Part shown: positions 16,627 through 26,332 of the stretch, in pieces
Layout of the letters: each line of letters begins with the position of its first letter
Numbering within the stretch: position 1 is the first letter of the stretch
Origin: Desulfonema magnum
Lineage (GTDB): Bacteria; Desulfobacterota; Desulfobacteria; Desulfobacterales; 4be13
Direction of reading: 5' to 3'
NCBI RefSeq assembly: GCF_017377395.1
Contig: NZ_CP061800.1
Location: forward strand, 6,531,633-6,595,632
Length of the DNA stretch: 64,000 nucleotides
The notes under the pieces: generated by a model
Told to the model about the DNA's origin: nothing
Database searches by the model: none
The model's input: only the letters and a program-made list of their open reading frames with translations
Made by a program: the position numbers and the translations under genes

Positions 16627-17550
16627 TTAAACAACATTTATATTTCGGGAGAGAAACTCATCAAGTATTTCGTCCTCCTCGTCGTCCTCTTCAATCATTT
16701 CCATTTTTTTCTTTTCAAGGATCATCAATCTGCCTAATCCTGTTTTTTCCACATCTACAAGCCTGCTGCCTTTTTCAGAAAGGGAAATCAGGTGATCATT
16801 CTCACCCGGGCTGATGGAGACGAGGTCCTGACATTCGTTGAGAAATTCAACAAATGATGAAAATCCGTAGCTTTTTTCATCAAATGTCGGGTCCATTCTT
16901 GTCATTGCAGGACGTAATCTCGCTTTGAGAACATTCGTTTTTTCCTCATCTGTAAGAAGCGTATGAAGCGTGTTCACAAGCAGCTGCCGGGCATCATCCA
17001 ACAGTGTGTGATAGAATTTAAATGCGTTGCATGATTTGATGAGATACTGGCTGGCAGCCCGCTGGACACCGACACCGAAAATATCCCGTCCCATCTGTTT
17101 GCATCTCTGAACCAGAGCGATGTAATCGCTATCGCCGCTGACAACCACGACTATTTTAATATGCGGAAAATTCTGAATGTCCTGAATGACATCTATTGCC
17201 AAACGAATATCCGCTCCGTTTTTAAGCTTTCGGCCAGGGGGAAATATCTGAATCAGATCAATGGAATGCTCCAGAAGAGCAAGGCGATAATTGCCAAAAC
17301 GCTCCCAGTTCGCATAAGCCCGGTTAATGGCGATTGTACCCAGGGTTGAGGCGTAACGAATCACAGCGCCGACATTCACCACCGGTTCCTGAGGGTCGTT
17401 GAACACTCTGTGATAGGTCCCTTCTCCTTCTTTTTCCTCTAAAACAGCAGCATGGATGTTTTCAAAGTCCCAATAAATTGCGACCTGGGGCAAGGGCGCG
17501 TTTACCAAATTCATTGGCGGGTTCGGGATTGCTGAATAATCATTCTGCAT
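16627..17550 (-). CDS. NYN-domain nuclease with LOTUS-like C-terminus
   Basis: The NYN (PIN-like RNase) domain covers roughly residues 20-180: VAIYWDFENIHAAV has the first catalytic Asp, KNGADIRLAIDV the second acidic cluster, and VVVSGDSDYIALVQRCKQMGR the SGDSDF-type motif. Residues 190-270 (VLKARLRPAMTRMDPTFDEKSYGFSSFVEFLNE) match an OST-HTH/LOTUS RNA-binding domain. The tail is strongly acidic (MIEEDDEEDEILDEF). The ATG at 17550-17548 with AGGAG 11 nt upstream is preferred. A GTG 9 nt earlier is too close to that site. It is probably an RNA-processing or RNA-surveillance nuclease. Confidence 0.9.
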   Translation of the reverse strand: MQNDYSAIPNPPMNLVNAPLPQVAIYWDFENIHAAVLEEKEGEGTYHRVFNDPQEPVVNVGAVIRYASTLGTIAINRAYANWERFGNYRLALLEHSIDLIQIFPPGRKLKNGADIRLAIDVIQDIQNFPHIKIVVVVSGDSDYIALVQRCKQMGRDIFGVGVQRAASQYLIKSCNAFKFYHTLLDDARQLLVNTLHTLLTDEEKTNVLKARLRPAMTRMDPTFDEKSYGFSSFVEFLNECQDLVSISPGENDHLISLSEKGSRLVDVEKTGLGRLMILEKKKMEMIEEDDEEDEILDEFLSRNINVV

Positions 17551-18153
17551 GATATTCACTACTCCTTTTCCTTATTGGCGAATCTGGGAGTATAAGAAAT
17601 GTATGTTCGAAATAAATGCCAAAGTATAACTTTGGCACTCCTTTAACTCGCAGCAGATACGCTCTTTGTTGATTAATCAAACCCGGTAATGGCTTACCAG
17701 GCGATTGTTATAAATCCCTTACGGGACAAGAGCCTCCAATCTGGCAGTAATTTACCGGATTGTTTTTATAAATCCATGACCATCTTCACGCTGAATCACC
17801 GCCCGCGGACAATGATTCTTATTTGGATATTAATTTACATTTTCTGCTCAGAAACTTTAAAATATATGGATTATAAAAATAAATCAATGGGGCGGAGAGA
17901 GTATTCAGGGGTAGCAATATTCTACTTTTGGACAATCTGTTCTGAGACTTCTCCGGGTTTCAGGAGTTTTCCAAGTGAGGTATGACATGGACAGAAGCCT
18001 GTCCGAGGCTTAAAATGAAGGCGATGATAATCGCTGATTCCGGGTGTTATTGATAATTACTCAGCATTCGGATAATTATTTTTTTACTCCTCTTCTGACT
18101 GAGTAATCATTTGTCAAGATTCAACCTGCAAAAAATAAATTGGCATAAAAAAA
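17551..18153. other. Gene-free stretch with a small palindromic repeat
   Basis: Positions 17619-17643 carry GCCAAAGTATAACTTTGGCA, a small palindrome with relatives at 19708 and 61408 (GTGCCAAACTTACAGTTTGG). ATTGTTATAAATCC and ATTGTTTTTATAAATCC recur near 17704 and 17760. I see no gene. Confidence 0.5.
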
Positions 18154-18174
18154 GGGCGGTTCTGAGAACCGCCC
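18147..18174 (-). terminator. Intrinsic terminator of the PEP-CTERM gene
   Basis: A perfect 9-bp stem GGGCGGTTC / GAACCGCCC with a 3-nt loop (18154-18174) is followed, in the minus-strand direction, by seven T residues. It lies about 33 bp past the stop of the gene that starts at 18978. Confidence 0.93.
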
Positions 18175-18207
18175 CCTGAATTACATCAGATATAATGCTT
18201 AAAAGGT

Positions 18208-18978
18208 TTAGCTTTTCTTATTAAACTTTCTTCTCATCGCAACCAGTCCGATCATGCCGACGCTTAAGAGAAGCATTGTGGCGGGTTCGGGAGTAGGTTT
18301 CATATCTTCCACATAAAACACTGCATCGTTGAAATCTCCGTCACCGCTGGCAGAGCTTGCCACATCTTCAAAAGCGAGAATCCAGTCGTTGTTGCCCTCC
18401 GCATCTACGGTCGTTCCATCATTGAGCTGAGTTTTCACAGAAAGCCCCTCTTTAACCAGAAAGGTCAGCGCCAGCACGTCGTTATTACTTCCGTAACCCG
18501 TACCTGATTTATTTTTACTATCCTCGGTATAGGATGTCAGTTTGGGGCTGGCGTCTTTGTTCCTCCAGAAAAAACCAAAGCCGTCTCCAAAATTCTCGTC
18601 TTTCAATTTTCCATTAACATAAAGAGCGCCTGTATCATTGATGCCAAAGCTTGCCTGGTCTTTCTTATCAGGATTTTGTAAAAAATACTTCGCACCGGTA
18701 TCGGTTGAATAAATACCCAAAATGCCGTTGTCGTTTTTGTATGTGGTGACCAAGTATGAATCAACCAATGCCTCGGCTATCATCCATGTTTCGACATTCG
18801 ACTGGTCATTTACAGCATCCAGATTTCCACCGGTTACTACGTCGTCAAAAATATCCTGAAGTGAAGGTTCATCTCCGTAGCTGCTACCCGGAACGGTGAA
18901 TGCCATTGCATTGCCGACCATCAAAAAAGCCATTAAAATTGCAAAAAACAAAGAAGTTGTAATTTTTTTCATTTTCAA
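18208..18978 (-). CDS. PEP-CTERM secreted protein with DUF4114-like domain
   Basis: This 256-residue protein has an N-terminal signal peptide (residues 1-26, ending NAMA). Its C-terminal sorting signal is PTPEPATMLLLSVGMIGL followed by the basic VAMRRKFNKKS. The PEP-CTERM signal is cut and processed by exosortase in exopolysaccharide-producing bacteria. Before it, DWILAFEDVASSASGDGDFNDAVFYVED resembles the DUF4114 motif, which often carries a Ca2+-like acidic patch. AGGAGG lies 8 nt upstream. A sigma-54 type promoter sits about 150 bp upstream and an intrinsic terminator follows, so it is a monocistronic regulated gene. No exosortase is encoded in the window. Confidence 0.93.
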   Translation of the reverse strand: MKMKKITTSLFFAILMAFLMVGNAMAFTVPGSSYGDEPSLQDIFDDVVTGGNLDAVNDQSNVETWMIAEALVDSYLVTTYKNDNGILGIYSTDTGAKYFLQNPDKKDQASFGINDTGALYVNGKLKDENFGDGFGFFWRNKDASPKLTSYTEDSKNKSGTGYGSNNDVLALTFLVKEGLSVKTQLNDGTTVDAEGNNDWILAFEDVASSASGDGDFNDAVFYVEDMKPTPEPATMLLLSVGMIGLVAMRRKFNKKS

Positions 18979-19935
18979 TACCTCCTGAAAGTTAAATAAT
19001 AATATTAAAAGATCGTCTTACCTTAATTCCTCATCAGTTGCCTTTATTAGTTTAAATTTTCTGTCTCCTCCTTTTTTTCCTGTTGTTTTTTTAAGAACTG
19101 TATTAGAAAAACCTTGCTTATTTCTAATGCAACTATGATGCCAGCTATTATATAATATTGATATTTCAAATTGGCATGTCAAAATAAAATCCAATAATAT
19201 ATTTATATTATTAAATAATATTTATTTGTATTTTTTTATTCTGAATACAGGCTTAAAATTATGCTAATAAAAAAAGTTATATGTTATTGTGGGGTGTAAA
19301 ATTTACTGACATATTTTTTTTGTTTCAAAAAGCCTTTAATGATCTCAGATTAAAAGGAAATCAATTTTTGGAGATAAAAAGAGGTTGGAAAATCAGTCGG
19401 GGAGGTGTCGGAAAAATTTACATTTTTTTATCAGAGTTTCAGAAAATCTGCTGAAATGATGCTATTCAATATTTATTTATATCTTTTTATTACAATAAGT
19501 CAAGTGGGTTTTATCGCTTTAGGCAATCCCACAATGACTTGTTGATAATATTATCTGTTATTTTGAGCATCTATATTATTTATGTAAAGTTTTCCGACAC
19601 TTTTCTGAGAAATCATGATATATGACCTGATGCTATTATATTATTTAATATCAAATGATTAACTCAAAAGGAGAGCAAAAACAGAGCAAAGCAGTCAGGG
19701 AGCCGGAGTGCCAAACTTACAGTTTGGTATTCCCTGTTTCTGATAACTCGATGATCAAATTTTTTAACCCGATTCGACAAAAAGCTTGTCATTCCTGCTT
19801 TCGCAGGCTTCGGCGTGAACTCAGTCGAACGGAATGACAAAAAAAACTTGAACATCGGGTGATAAAGTCTGTTGCATACTGTTCGGGAATTTCCAAACTC
19901 TCGGAAACCCGAAATATGTAAGGACGGGTCATGTT
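18979..19935. other. AT-rich intergenic region between two PEP-CTERM-type genes
   Basis: Apart from the sigma-54 promoter this 950-bp stretch has no gene. It is very AT-rich from 19020 to 19650. Positions 19708-19731 hold the GTGCCAAACTTACAGTTTGG palindrome. Positions 19765-19845 hold a CTTGTCATTCCTGCTTTCGC repeat with the complementary GAACGGAATGACAAAAA, a family that recurs at 20257-20350, 21165-21310, 21948-22045 and 61244-61275. Confidence 0.55.
19128..19143 (-). promoter_or_regulatory. Sigma-54 (-24/-12) promoter of the PEP-CTERM gene
   Basis: Read on the minus strand, the sequence TGGCATCATAGTTGCA matches the consensus TGGCAYG-N4-TTGCW with the correct spacing between GG and GC. It lies 150 bp upstream of the PEP-CTERM start and leaves a 5' leader of about 140 nt. 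PEP-CTERM genes are known to be sigma-54 dependent in several bacteria through the PrsK/PrsR pair. Confidence 0.72.
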
Positions 19936-20208
19936 TTATTCTGCTTGTTCTTTTCTTACCTTTTTAAGCCTCCGCATAAATCCTGAAAGACCGACCAGCC
20001 CGAAACCTAAAAGAAGCAGTTCTGAATGTATGGAAAATCCGTCACCATTGCCATTTCCTAAATTTAAAGGGATGAGACCGACCGGGCTGTTAAGGATATC
20101 TCCGCCCGGAACATGAAATGTCGCCCCCATCACGAGAGAACATGATATTAATATGAGCGTAACTGTCCCAATTAAATATTTTTTCATATAATTTCTTTTT
20201 CTTTTCAT
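19936..20208 (-). CDS. Short PEP-CTERM-like secreted protein
   Basis: This 90-residue protein has a signal peptide (KKYLIGTVTLILISCSLVMGA) followed by only about 35 mature residues before a C-terminal SELLLLGFGLVGLSGFMRR segment and a basic tail. That segment has the transmembrane and Arg cluster of a PEP-CTERM signal, but the PEP tripeptide is replaced by HSE. GGAGG lies 5 nt before the ATG. It could be a degenerate or minimal sorting-signal protein, or a remnant of a longer gene. Confidence 0.7.
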   Translation of the reverse strand: MKRKRNYMKKYLIGTVTLILISCSLVMGATFHVPGGDILNSPVGLIPLNLGNGNGDGFSIHSELLLLGFGLVGLSGFMRRLKKVRKEQAE

Positions 20209-20445
20209 AACATCCTCCTTAATTTTTGAAATTCCTTTTCACTTTATGATCAGGTTTTCTGATCCGATTCGGACAAAAAGCCTGTCATTCCGTTTGACTG
20301 AGATTTTCGGCGTGAACTCAGTCGGACAGAATGACAGAAGAAACTTAGGTAGTCCTGCAAAGGTAGCGTTCAGTCCCCCTATTTATCAGGACACTGAATC
20401 TCATTCATCACTGCCTGTGCAGGACTTCCAAATTTTTTAATCGTT

Positions 20446-20874
20446 CTAAAAACTGAATCTTTGCTCCGCACCTGATGTTTCATAGGAATATCTTAATAAG
20501 TTGAGGGTATAATTTTTAAGAAAAAATTTTAATTGCCTCCTATGATGTTCCGTGAGTGTTCCAAATTTCACCCCGCACCGGTTCATTATAAAAGTTTTAA
20601 TGAACAAAAAGGTTATATCGGGTTCGCGTATCGGCATGTCATACACAACTTCGCATGGTACTTTGGATATATGAAATTCGTGTTCGGACAGGAAGATATC
20701 TAATACTGAGTCATCAGTATTTTTCATTTTTTCATCGGAAATATATTCGAATGCCAGTCCCCCCATGCTTATATCTTTGATTTTACCAACTTTGCTAAAA
20801 TCGCGTCCGAGAGCAACAAAAGTATCGTCCTGGGCTAAAAAACGAGAATATTTTCTTCGTTCATGTGCGATCAT
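20446..20874 (-). CDS. PilZ-domain protein
   Basis: This 142-residue protein has the PilZ c-di-GMP signature: an N-terminal RRKYSRF (the RxxxR motif) and, about 25 residues on, KDISMGGLAFEY (the D/NxSxGG motif). The remainder is a beta barrel plus C-terminal helix (RRQLKFFLKNYTLNLLRY). It resembles the PilZ protein at 32719 in length and layout, so the two are paralogues. It would bind c-di-GMP, and its target is unknown. Confidence 0.88.
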   Translation of the reverse strand: MIAHERRKYSRFLAQDDTFVALGRDFSKVGKIKDISMGGLAFEYISDEKMKNTDDSVLDIFLSEHEFHISKVPCEVVYDMPIREPDITFLFIKTFIMNRCGVKFGTLTEHHRRQLKFFLKNYTLNLLRYSYETSGAEQRFSF

Positions 20875-22057
20875 CGTTTAACTCCGATATGAATTTATTT
20901 TTTCAATGAGTCTGTTAAATCCAGGTAAATTTTTTTATCATGTGACTATTCAGCTGTTCGACTTTTCTGAAAAATTTATGATACTCAGCAGATCGAAAAG
21001 TTTTCGGGCTGTCACAGAGCGAACATGGCGGACGGGGAAGAAACCCGGCTTTTTCCCGCGGGGGAGTGCCCTGTCCCGGGAAAAAAGCCGGGTTTCTTTG
21101 CTGCCCAGCGCACAGTCCGGAAACTTTTCGATCTGCTGATACTTGATAATCAAATTTTTTTCCGTCATTCCGTCTGACTGAGACTTTTGCAAAAGCAGGA
21201 ATCCGCTGCTTCCGGAACCGAGGCCTCGGCCGGAAACAGATTTCTGTTTTCGCAGGCTTCGGTGTGAGCTCAGTCGAACGGAATGACAGGCTTTCCGGCC
21301 GAATCAGATCAAAAAAACCTGATGATCGAGTGACAACGAAATAAGTTACAACCTAAGGACATACTTCCTCTGACATACACGCGATTTCGAGGAGGTTGGT
21401 CGGTCGGACACGCAAACCGGGGCTTTGCTTCATGGATGTTTCCGAGCCGGAAATTAGGAACACAGCTGGTTCGAACTCTTTCAAGTAAATGATGTTAAAA
21501 GAGATTTTTTTAACCGTCAAGGAGGGTTTTCAGGGGGGATAAAGGGGGGATAAAGGGGGGATAAAAAGGGGAGATGATATCCCCATTATCATTATAATAT
21601 ACTTAAAAATAAAATAATTTATAATACAGAATTTCCTGTTAACTCGATAATCAAGTTTTTAGCCTGGATCGAACAAAAAATCGGGTGTGTCCCACCTTTT
21701 ACACATCCGAAAAAATTAGCCACAAAGACACAAAGACACAAAGAGACTTCGTGTCTTCGCGGCAGAAAAAACGGGCGTGTCCCGCCTTTTATCCGAAAAA
21801 ATCAGCCACAGAGACACAGAGGAACCGCAAAGAGACTTCGTGAGACTTTGTGGCTTCGTGCCTTCGTGGCAAAAAAACCGGATGTGTCCCGCCTTTCACA
21901 CATAAAACCTGTCCTTGTGTAAAAGGTGGGACACACCCAAAAAATCTGTCATTCCTGCTTTCGCGGGAATGACAGAAAAAAATTGGGAATGACAGAAAAA
22001 AATTGGGAATGACAGAAAAAAATTGGGAATGACAGAAAAAAATTGGATTACCGAGTG
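20875..22057. repeat. Gene-free repeat island
   Basis: Positions 20986-21139 hold a family F element (CAGCAGATCGAAAAGTTTTC ends, internal AAACCCGGCTTTTT hairpin). Positions 21165-21345 hold the CCGTCATTCCGTCTGACTGAG repeat. Positions 21535-21567 hold four GGGGGGATAAA-type units. Positions 21680-21945 hold 106-bp-family units in the reverse orientation. Positions 21963-22045 hold four copies of GGGAATGACAGAAAAAAATT running up to the stop codon of the response regulator. No gene is seen. Confidence 0.75.
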
Positions 22058-23761
22058 TTAAGCTTTTGCTTTGAGATAGGCAGCCAGATTGATGTCACAA
22101 TTCTGAATACCCAATTTTTTTCGGATATTCTTTCGATGGCTTTTGACGGTCAGTAAAGAAATATTCAGCTGACTGGCAATTTGTCTGCTTGTCAGACCGT
22201 TCTTTATCATTGTGGCGACCCGCAGCTCACTGGAAGAAAGAGAAAAGATGATATCATTACCGTCTGCCAAATCCGAAGTTAATTCATGAAGATGGGCAGA
22301 TAATATATCCAATTCTGTTTCACGATTTTTAGGTTTAAGCGATTTGTCTTTTTTAATTTTTTCTAAGATGGGCATGATTCTGGAACTGATAGTCAGGGCG
22401 ATTCTTTTTTTCACTTCTTCTTTTTTTCTTTCTATGTTCCTTGCCAAAACAGTCAGCGCCCTGTTTGTTTCCAGCAACTCCTCATTGACCTTTTCCAACT
22501 CAGATTTATGATATAAAAGTTCTCTCTGCCTTCGTTCCAATTCATTTGCAGCAGCCACGAGTTTTAAAGTACGCTCTTTAACCCTGCGTTCCAATTCCTC
22601 GTTAGATTTTCGCAAGGCTTCTTCCATTCGTTTGTTTTCTGAGATATCAATAAATGAGAGCATGATTAAAACAGGTTCGTCAGCCACATCAGTGACAATG
22701 CTTGCTGATATCTGGGCATAAAACACAGATTCGTCTTTTCTCGTGACAACCAATTCACCTATCCAACTTCCTTTTTTGTATAATTTTTTTACTTTTATCG
22801 AAAATGTCTTTTTATCCTGTAAAAATTCGGTCGCAGATCGTCCTAAAACTTCTTCAACGTCATCATATCCCAATAATTCAAGGAAAGACCTGTTGACATA
22901 AGTCAGATTATTTTGAAAATCAAGAAAGGCAATGGCATTGATGGATGATTCTATTGCACTGTCTTTTATCCTGAGTTTCTCATTTGCATGTCTGCGCTCT
23001 GTAATATCCCGGATAAAAGCTAAAAAAGCAGACTGTCCCTGCCAGACAGTTCTGGCTTCTGTCACCTCTGCCGGCACGGTTGTCCCTTTTTTATGGAGAA
23101 TATTAATCTCATAGCTTATGGGAACACTTTTTCCTTCCAGTCTTTTTTTGTTGTTTTCGTTTATTTTTTTGAAATTATCAGGGGAAACCAGTTTTCTGAT
23201 ATCAATTTTCAGCAGTTCGGAAGTACTGTATCCCGTAATCTGGCTGAGTCGTTTGTTGACATAAACATGTCTTGTTTTGCTGACAGCAATAAGAATGCCG
23301 TCATTTGCATTTTCCGCCAAGGCCCGGAAATTTTTCTCACTCTCCCGGAGGGCCTTCTCCGTGGCTTTCATTTTTCTTCGATATTCCAGTTTTTGGAGAC
23401 AGTTGGCAACTTTGAAATATAATTCATCCACTTCATAAGGTTTGGTCAGATAGTCATCAGCATCAAACCTGATTGCATCAATTGCAGAAGATATATCCGC
23501 ATGGGCCGTGAAAATGATGACCACGGTCTCAGGATTGATCTCTTTTACCTTTTTTAATACCTCAATTCCGTCAATCGGATACATGACCAGATCCGTTATC
23601 ACCAGATCAAAATTTTTTTTGTTTATTATCCTGATAGCTGATGCTCCGCTGTCAGCTATTGTGACACCATATCCCTCAAGTTCAAGATTTGCGCAGACAC
23701 CCCGGAGAGTAATTCTGTCATCATCAATCAGCAGTATCTCATATTGTTTTATATCGTTCAT
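22058..23761 (-). CDS. Response regulator with two PAS domains and a LuxR-type DNA-binding domain
   Basis: This is a 567-residue cytoplasmic protein. Domains in order: receiver at residues 6-122 with phosphoacceptor Asp57 (VITDLVM) and DDYLTKPYE; PAS at about 145-258 (ENANDGILIA to FIRDITERR); a second PAS at about 265-380 (AIAFLDFQNNLTYVN to FIDISENKR); a long coiled coil (about 380-470); and a C-terminal LuxR helix-turn-helix (SSSELRVATMIKNGLTSRQIASQLNIS, LLTVKSHRKNIRKKLGI). No histidine kinase domain is present. It would integrate phosphorylation with PAS ligand sensing and bind DNA directly. The cognate kinase is not encoded nearby. Confidence 0.92.
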   Translation of the reverse strand: MNDIKQYEILLIDDDRITLRGVCANLELEGYGVTIADSGASAIRIINKKNFDLVITDLVMYPIDGIEVLKKVKEINPETVVIIFTAHADISSAIDAIRFDADDYLTKPYEVDELYFKVANCLQKLEYRRKMKATEKALRESEKNFRALAENANDGILIAVSKTRHVYVNKRLSQITGYSTSELLKIDIRKLVSPDNFKKINENNKKRLEGKSVPISYEINILHKKGTTVPAEVTEARTVWQGQSAFLAFIRDITERRHANEKLRIKDSAIESSINAIAFLDFQNNLTYVNRSFLELLGYDDVEEVLGRSATEFLQDKKTFSIKVKKLYKKGSWIGELVVTRKDESVFYAQISASIVTDVADEPVLIMLSFIDISENKRMEEALRKSNEELERRVKERTLKLVAAANELERRQRELLYHKSELEKVNEELLETNRALTVLARNIERKKEEVKKRIALTISSRIMPILEKIKKDKSLKPKNRETELDILSAHLHELTSDLADGNDIIFSLSSSELRVATMIKNGLTSRQIASQLNISLLTVKSHRKNIRKKLGIQNCDINLAAYLKAKA

Positions 23762-24382
23762 GTCTTTTCATATTATTGTAATGAGTCATGCCCCATATAC
23801 GCGCACAGTGCATACGCATACTGTCTGTTCTTTTTAGCCCGCCTGAGATTTTTCAGAAAGCAGAGCGATAAAACAGCAAAAAAAGTTTTATCAGGATTTT
23901 TATCACAAATTGAATGGAAATTAAATAGGGGATTTTCTGATTTGAACACTTTCTGTGATTTTTAGTTCCGGATCTTGACTGTTTCTGTTTTCCTAAATCG
24001 GGATAAACCATTTCAACAGATTAAAGAAGCCACATATAACAACGCATTCATATTTTCTATTTTTCAATATCAGCAGAAAATGTTATGTTTGGACTGACAA
24101 AGCTCTGCCGGCCGGGGTTGCAAACCCGCATGTATCAGATTAAAATTATATTCTGTTGTTTTTAATATCCTGTTATTTATAAAACAAAGTTTGCAATTCC
24201 GTCCGGGATATTTCCCTCAGCCCTGCTATGTGAAAATTTCGGACAGGCTTTCAGATCCAGTCCGGCGATCAACTGATTCATAATACGCCTGGCAGGATTT
24301 CCCGGCAGAGTCGGTTCGAATTTGCCAATTCGAACTGAGCATTTTTTATAGGTGTTCGACACATCTCAATGAAAATATTGAC
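23762..24382. other. Gene-free stretch between response regulator and minC
   Basis: This AT-rich spacer must hold the divergent promoters of the response regulator and min operon. TTTGCCAATTCGAACTGAGC-type palindromic sequence occurs near 24318. I see no gene or clear repeat family member. Confidence 0.45.
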
Positions 24383-25111
24383 ATGATATGTTATTTTTTT
24401 TATAATTTATTTTTACATATGAAAAAAATGAATCAGGATAAGACACCGGTGCGGATAAAAGGAATGGGAAACAGCTTGTGCATTACCTTGGATCCTTCCC
24501 AGCCGATTGATTATTTACAGAAAGAGTTACACAGGCTCTTTAAACGAATGAAGCACTTGGCCGTCAATGCGAAGGTTATTCTCGATGTGGGAGAATTGGA
24601 GGGCCATGAGGAATTAGTTGAAAAATTGGGAAAGTTTTTAAAAGAAACCTTTGCTGTCGGGTCAGTTTCAAGACCTCCTGTAAAGCAACTACCATCGGAA
24701 GAACGGAGACGGAAACAAGATATGGAATGTTCCTGGGGCCGCTATCACAGCGATGTTCTTATGCTGACAGGGCGGGTGCGGGCGGGCCAGAAGGTGACAG
24801 CTAAAAACCATCTTCTGATATTGGGAGATGTGAACCCGGGTGCGGAAGTGCTGGCGGGAGGGGATATTTTTATTATGGGAACTTTGCGCGGCACAGCAAT
24901 TGCAGGCCAGCCTGACAATGAGGAGGTCATCGTGCTGGCCCTTGATTTTCAGCCCATTCAAATACAAATTGGAAAAATTGTGGCTGCGGGTCTTCCCCCT
25001 TCTCCTGAAAAACTTGCTGAATTCGCCCATGTGGAAAATGGTACCATTGTAGTGGAAGACTATCTGGAAGCAGATCCCTTTGGGCGTTTGCCATGGCCCC
25101 AGGTACGTTAA
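24383..25111 (+). CDS. minC: Septum site-determining protein MinC
   Basis: This is a 242-residue cell-division inhibitor. The N-terminal domain (to about 105) acts on FtsZ. The C-terminal beta-helix domain has the LTGRVRAGQKVTAKNHLLILGDVNPGAEVLAGGDIFIMGTLRG pattern, a strong MinC signature that also binds MinD and forms copolymers. Met13 or Met16 may be the real start, since no clear Shine-Dalgarno is visible for any of them. First gene of minCDE, with 35 bp to minD. Confidence 0.96.
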   Translation: MICYFFYNLFLHMKKMNQDKTPVRIKGMGNSLCITLDPSQPIDYLQKELHRLFKRMKHLAVNAKVILDVGELEGHEELVEKLGKFLKETFAVGSVSRPPVKQLPSEERRRKQDMECSWGRYHSDVLMLTGRVRAGQKVTAKNHLLILGDVNPGAEVLAGGDIFIMGTLRGTAIAGQPDNEEVIVLALDFQPIQIQIGKIVAAGLPPSPEKLAEFAHVENGTIVVEDYLEADPFGRLPWPQVR

Positions 25112-25146
25112 AGAAGGTTTATGATTTGTGATTTGGTCAGTGACCA

Positions 25147-25977
25147 ATGACTAATGATGAGGTTGAGAGGTGTAATTTGGAGGGTAGAACAATTGTCATC
25201 ACTTCAGGCAAAGGGGGCGTAGGCAAGACCACAGCCACAGCCTGTCTCGGCGCAGCAATTGCTTTGGAGGGAAAACGGGTTGTTGTCATAGATATGGATA
25301 TCGGTCTCAGAAATCTGGATGTGGTGATGGGACTGGAAAACCGAATAATTTTTAATATTGTTGATGCGGTAAAGGGCAAATGCAAGCTGAAACAGGCCGC
25401 GATCAAGGACAGGAGAATAGACAATCTTTTCCTCATTCCTGCCTCACAAAGTGATAACAAGGGGGTTCTGACCCCCAAGGAAATGGTGCAGTTTGGTGAA
25501 GAACTTCGCAAACAATTCGACTTTGTCCTGATGGATTGTCCAGCGGGAATCGAGCGGGGGTTTGAAAATTCCGTGGCAGCAGCAGACGAGGCCATTGTGA
25601 TCTGTACCCCGGAAGTGGCGTCCGTACGAGACGCGGACCGGGTGATCGGTCTTCTGTACGCACGTTCCATCACCCCCAAGCTGGTGGTCAACCGGATCGT
25701 TCCTGAAATGGTAAAAAGAGGCGATATGCTGAGTCATCTTGATATGGTGGATGTCCTGTCTGTCGAACTTATCGGGCTGGTACCGATGGATGATCAGGTG
25801 GTCATATCATCCAACACGGGCATACCGCTTGTTTTGCAAAAAAGGTCCAGAGCAGGCGAAGCTTTTCAACGTATTGCCATGCGGCTCAACGGCATGACCG
25901 ATCTTCCCATTGAGGTTCCCCAGGCCCAGGGGCACTTTTGGAAAAAGATTGGCAACAAGCTGGGGATCGGTAAATAA
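25147..25977 (+). CDS. minD: Septum site-determining ATPase MinD
   Basis: This is a 276-residue deviant-Walker ATPase: GKGGVGKT at residues 21-28, the switch DMDIGLRNLD near 55, VLMDCPAGIE near 130, and the C-terminal amphipathic membrane-targeting helix GHFWKKIGNKLGIGK. It recruits MinC to the membrane and oscillates with MinE. The annotated start gives about 13 residues more than usual. A TTG 33 nt downstream is an alternative. GTTTATGATTTGTGATTTGG, a degenerate heptamer tract, precedes the start. Confidence 0.97.
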   Translation: MTNDEVERCNLEGRTIVITSGKGGVGKTTATACLGAAIALEGKRVVVIDMDIGLRNLDVVMGLENRIIFNIVDAVKGKCKLKQAAIKDRRIDNLFLIPASQSDNKGVLTPKEMVQFGEELRKQFDFVLMDCPAGIERGFENSVAAADEAIVICTPEVASVRDADRVIGLLYARSITPKLVVNRIVPEMVKRGDMLSHLDMVDVLSVELIGLVPMDDQVVISSNTGIPLVLQKRSRAGEAFQRIAMRLNGMTDLPIEVPQAQGHFWKKIGNKLGIGK

Positions 25978-25986
25978 GGAGGCTTC

Positions 25987-26277
25987 ATGTTCAGTGATTT
26001 TTTTCGGAAGGTCAGAGGCAATAAAACCGATAGCAAAGATGTGGCAAAACAGCGACTTAAATTTGCACTGATATATGACAAGCTGGAAGTCTCCGATGAC
26101 ACGCTCAACAGTCTGCATCGGGACATCATGGAGGTTATCTCCCATTATTTTGAAATTGATCAGAAAGCCTTCAAACTGGATATACGCCGATCCGATGATC
26201 TGTCTGCCCTGGTCATTAATACCCCTATTTTGGGGCCGAAACACAGGGAAAGACCCCAGGCTGATTCCCCAGGCTGA
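25987..26277 (+). CDS. minE: MinD-stimulating topological factor MinE
   Basis: This 96-residue protein shows the N-terminal membrane/MinD-binding part (MFSDFFRKVRG, KQRLKFALIYDK) and the topological-specificity domain (LHRDIMEVISHYFEIDQKAFKLDIRRSDDLSALVINTPI). It starts 9 bp after minD with GGAGG in the gap and completes the minCDE operon. It converges with the COG3014 gene. Confidence 0.96.
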   Translation: MFSDFFRKVRGNKTDSKDVAKQRLKFALIYDKLEVSDDTLNSLHRDIMEVISHYFEIDQKAFKLDIRRSDDLSALVINTPILGPKHRERPQADSPG

Positions 26278-26332
26278 TTTCGGAAGCGTCCGCTCACGCC
26301 TTTGCCCGACCGAATTCCTCTTCCTGGCCGGT

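Noticed and set aside
22058..23761. Hybrid histidine kinase
   Set aside because: Receiver and PAS domains are present, but there is no H-box or HATPase domain. The C-terminus is a LuxR helix-turn-helix, so it is a response regulator.
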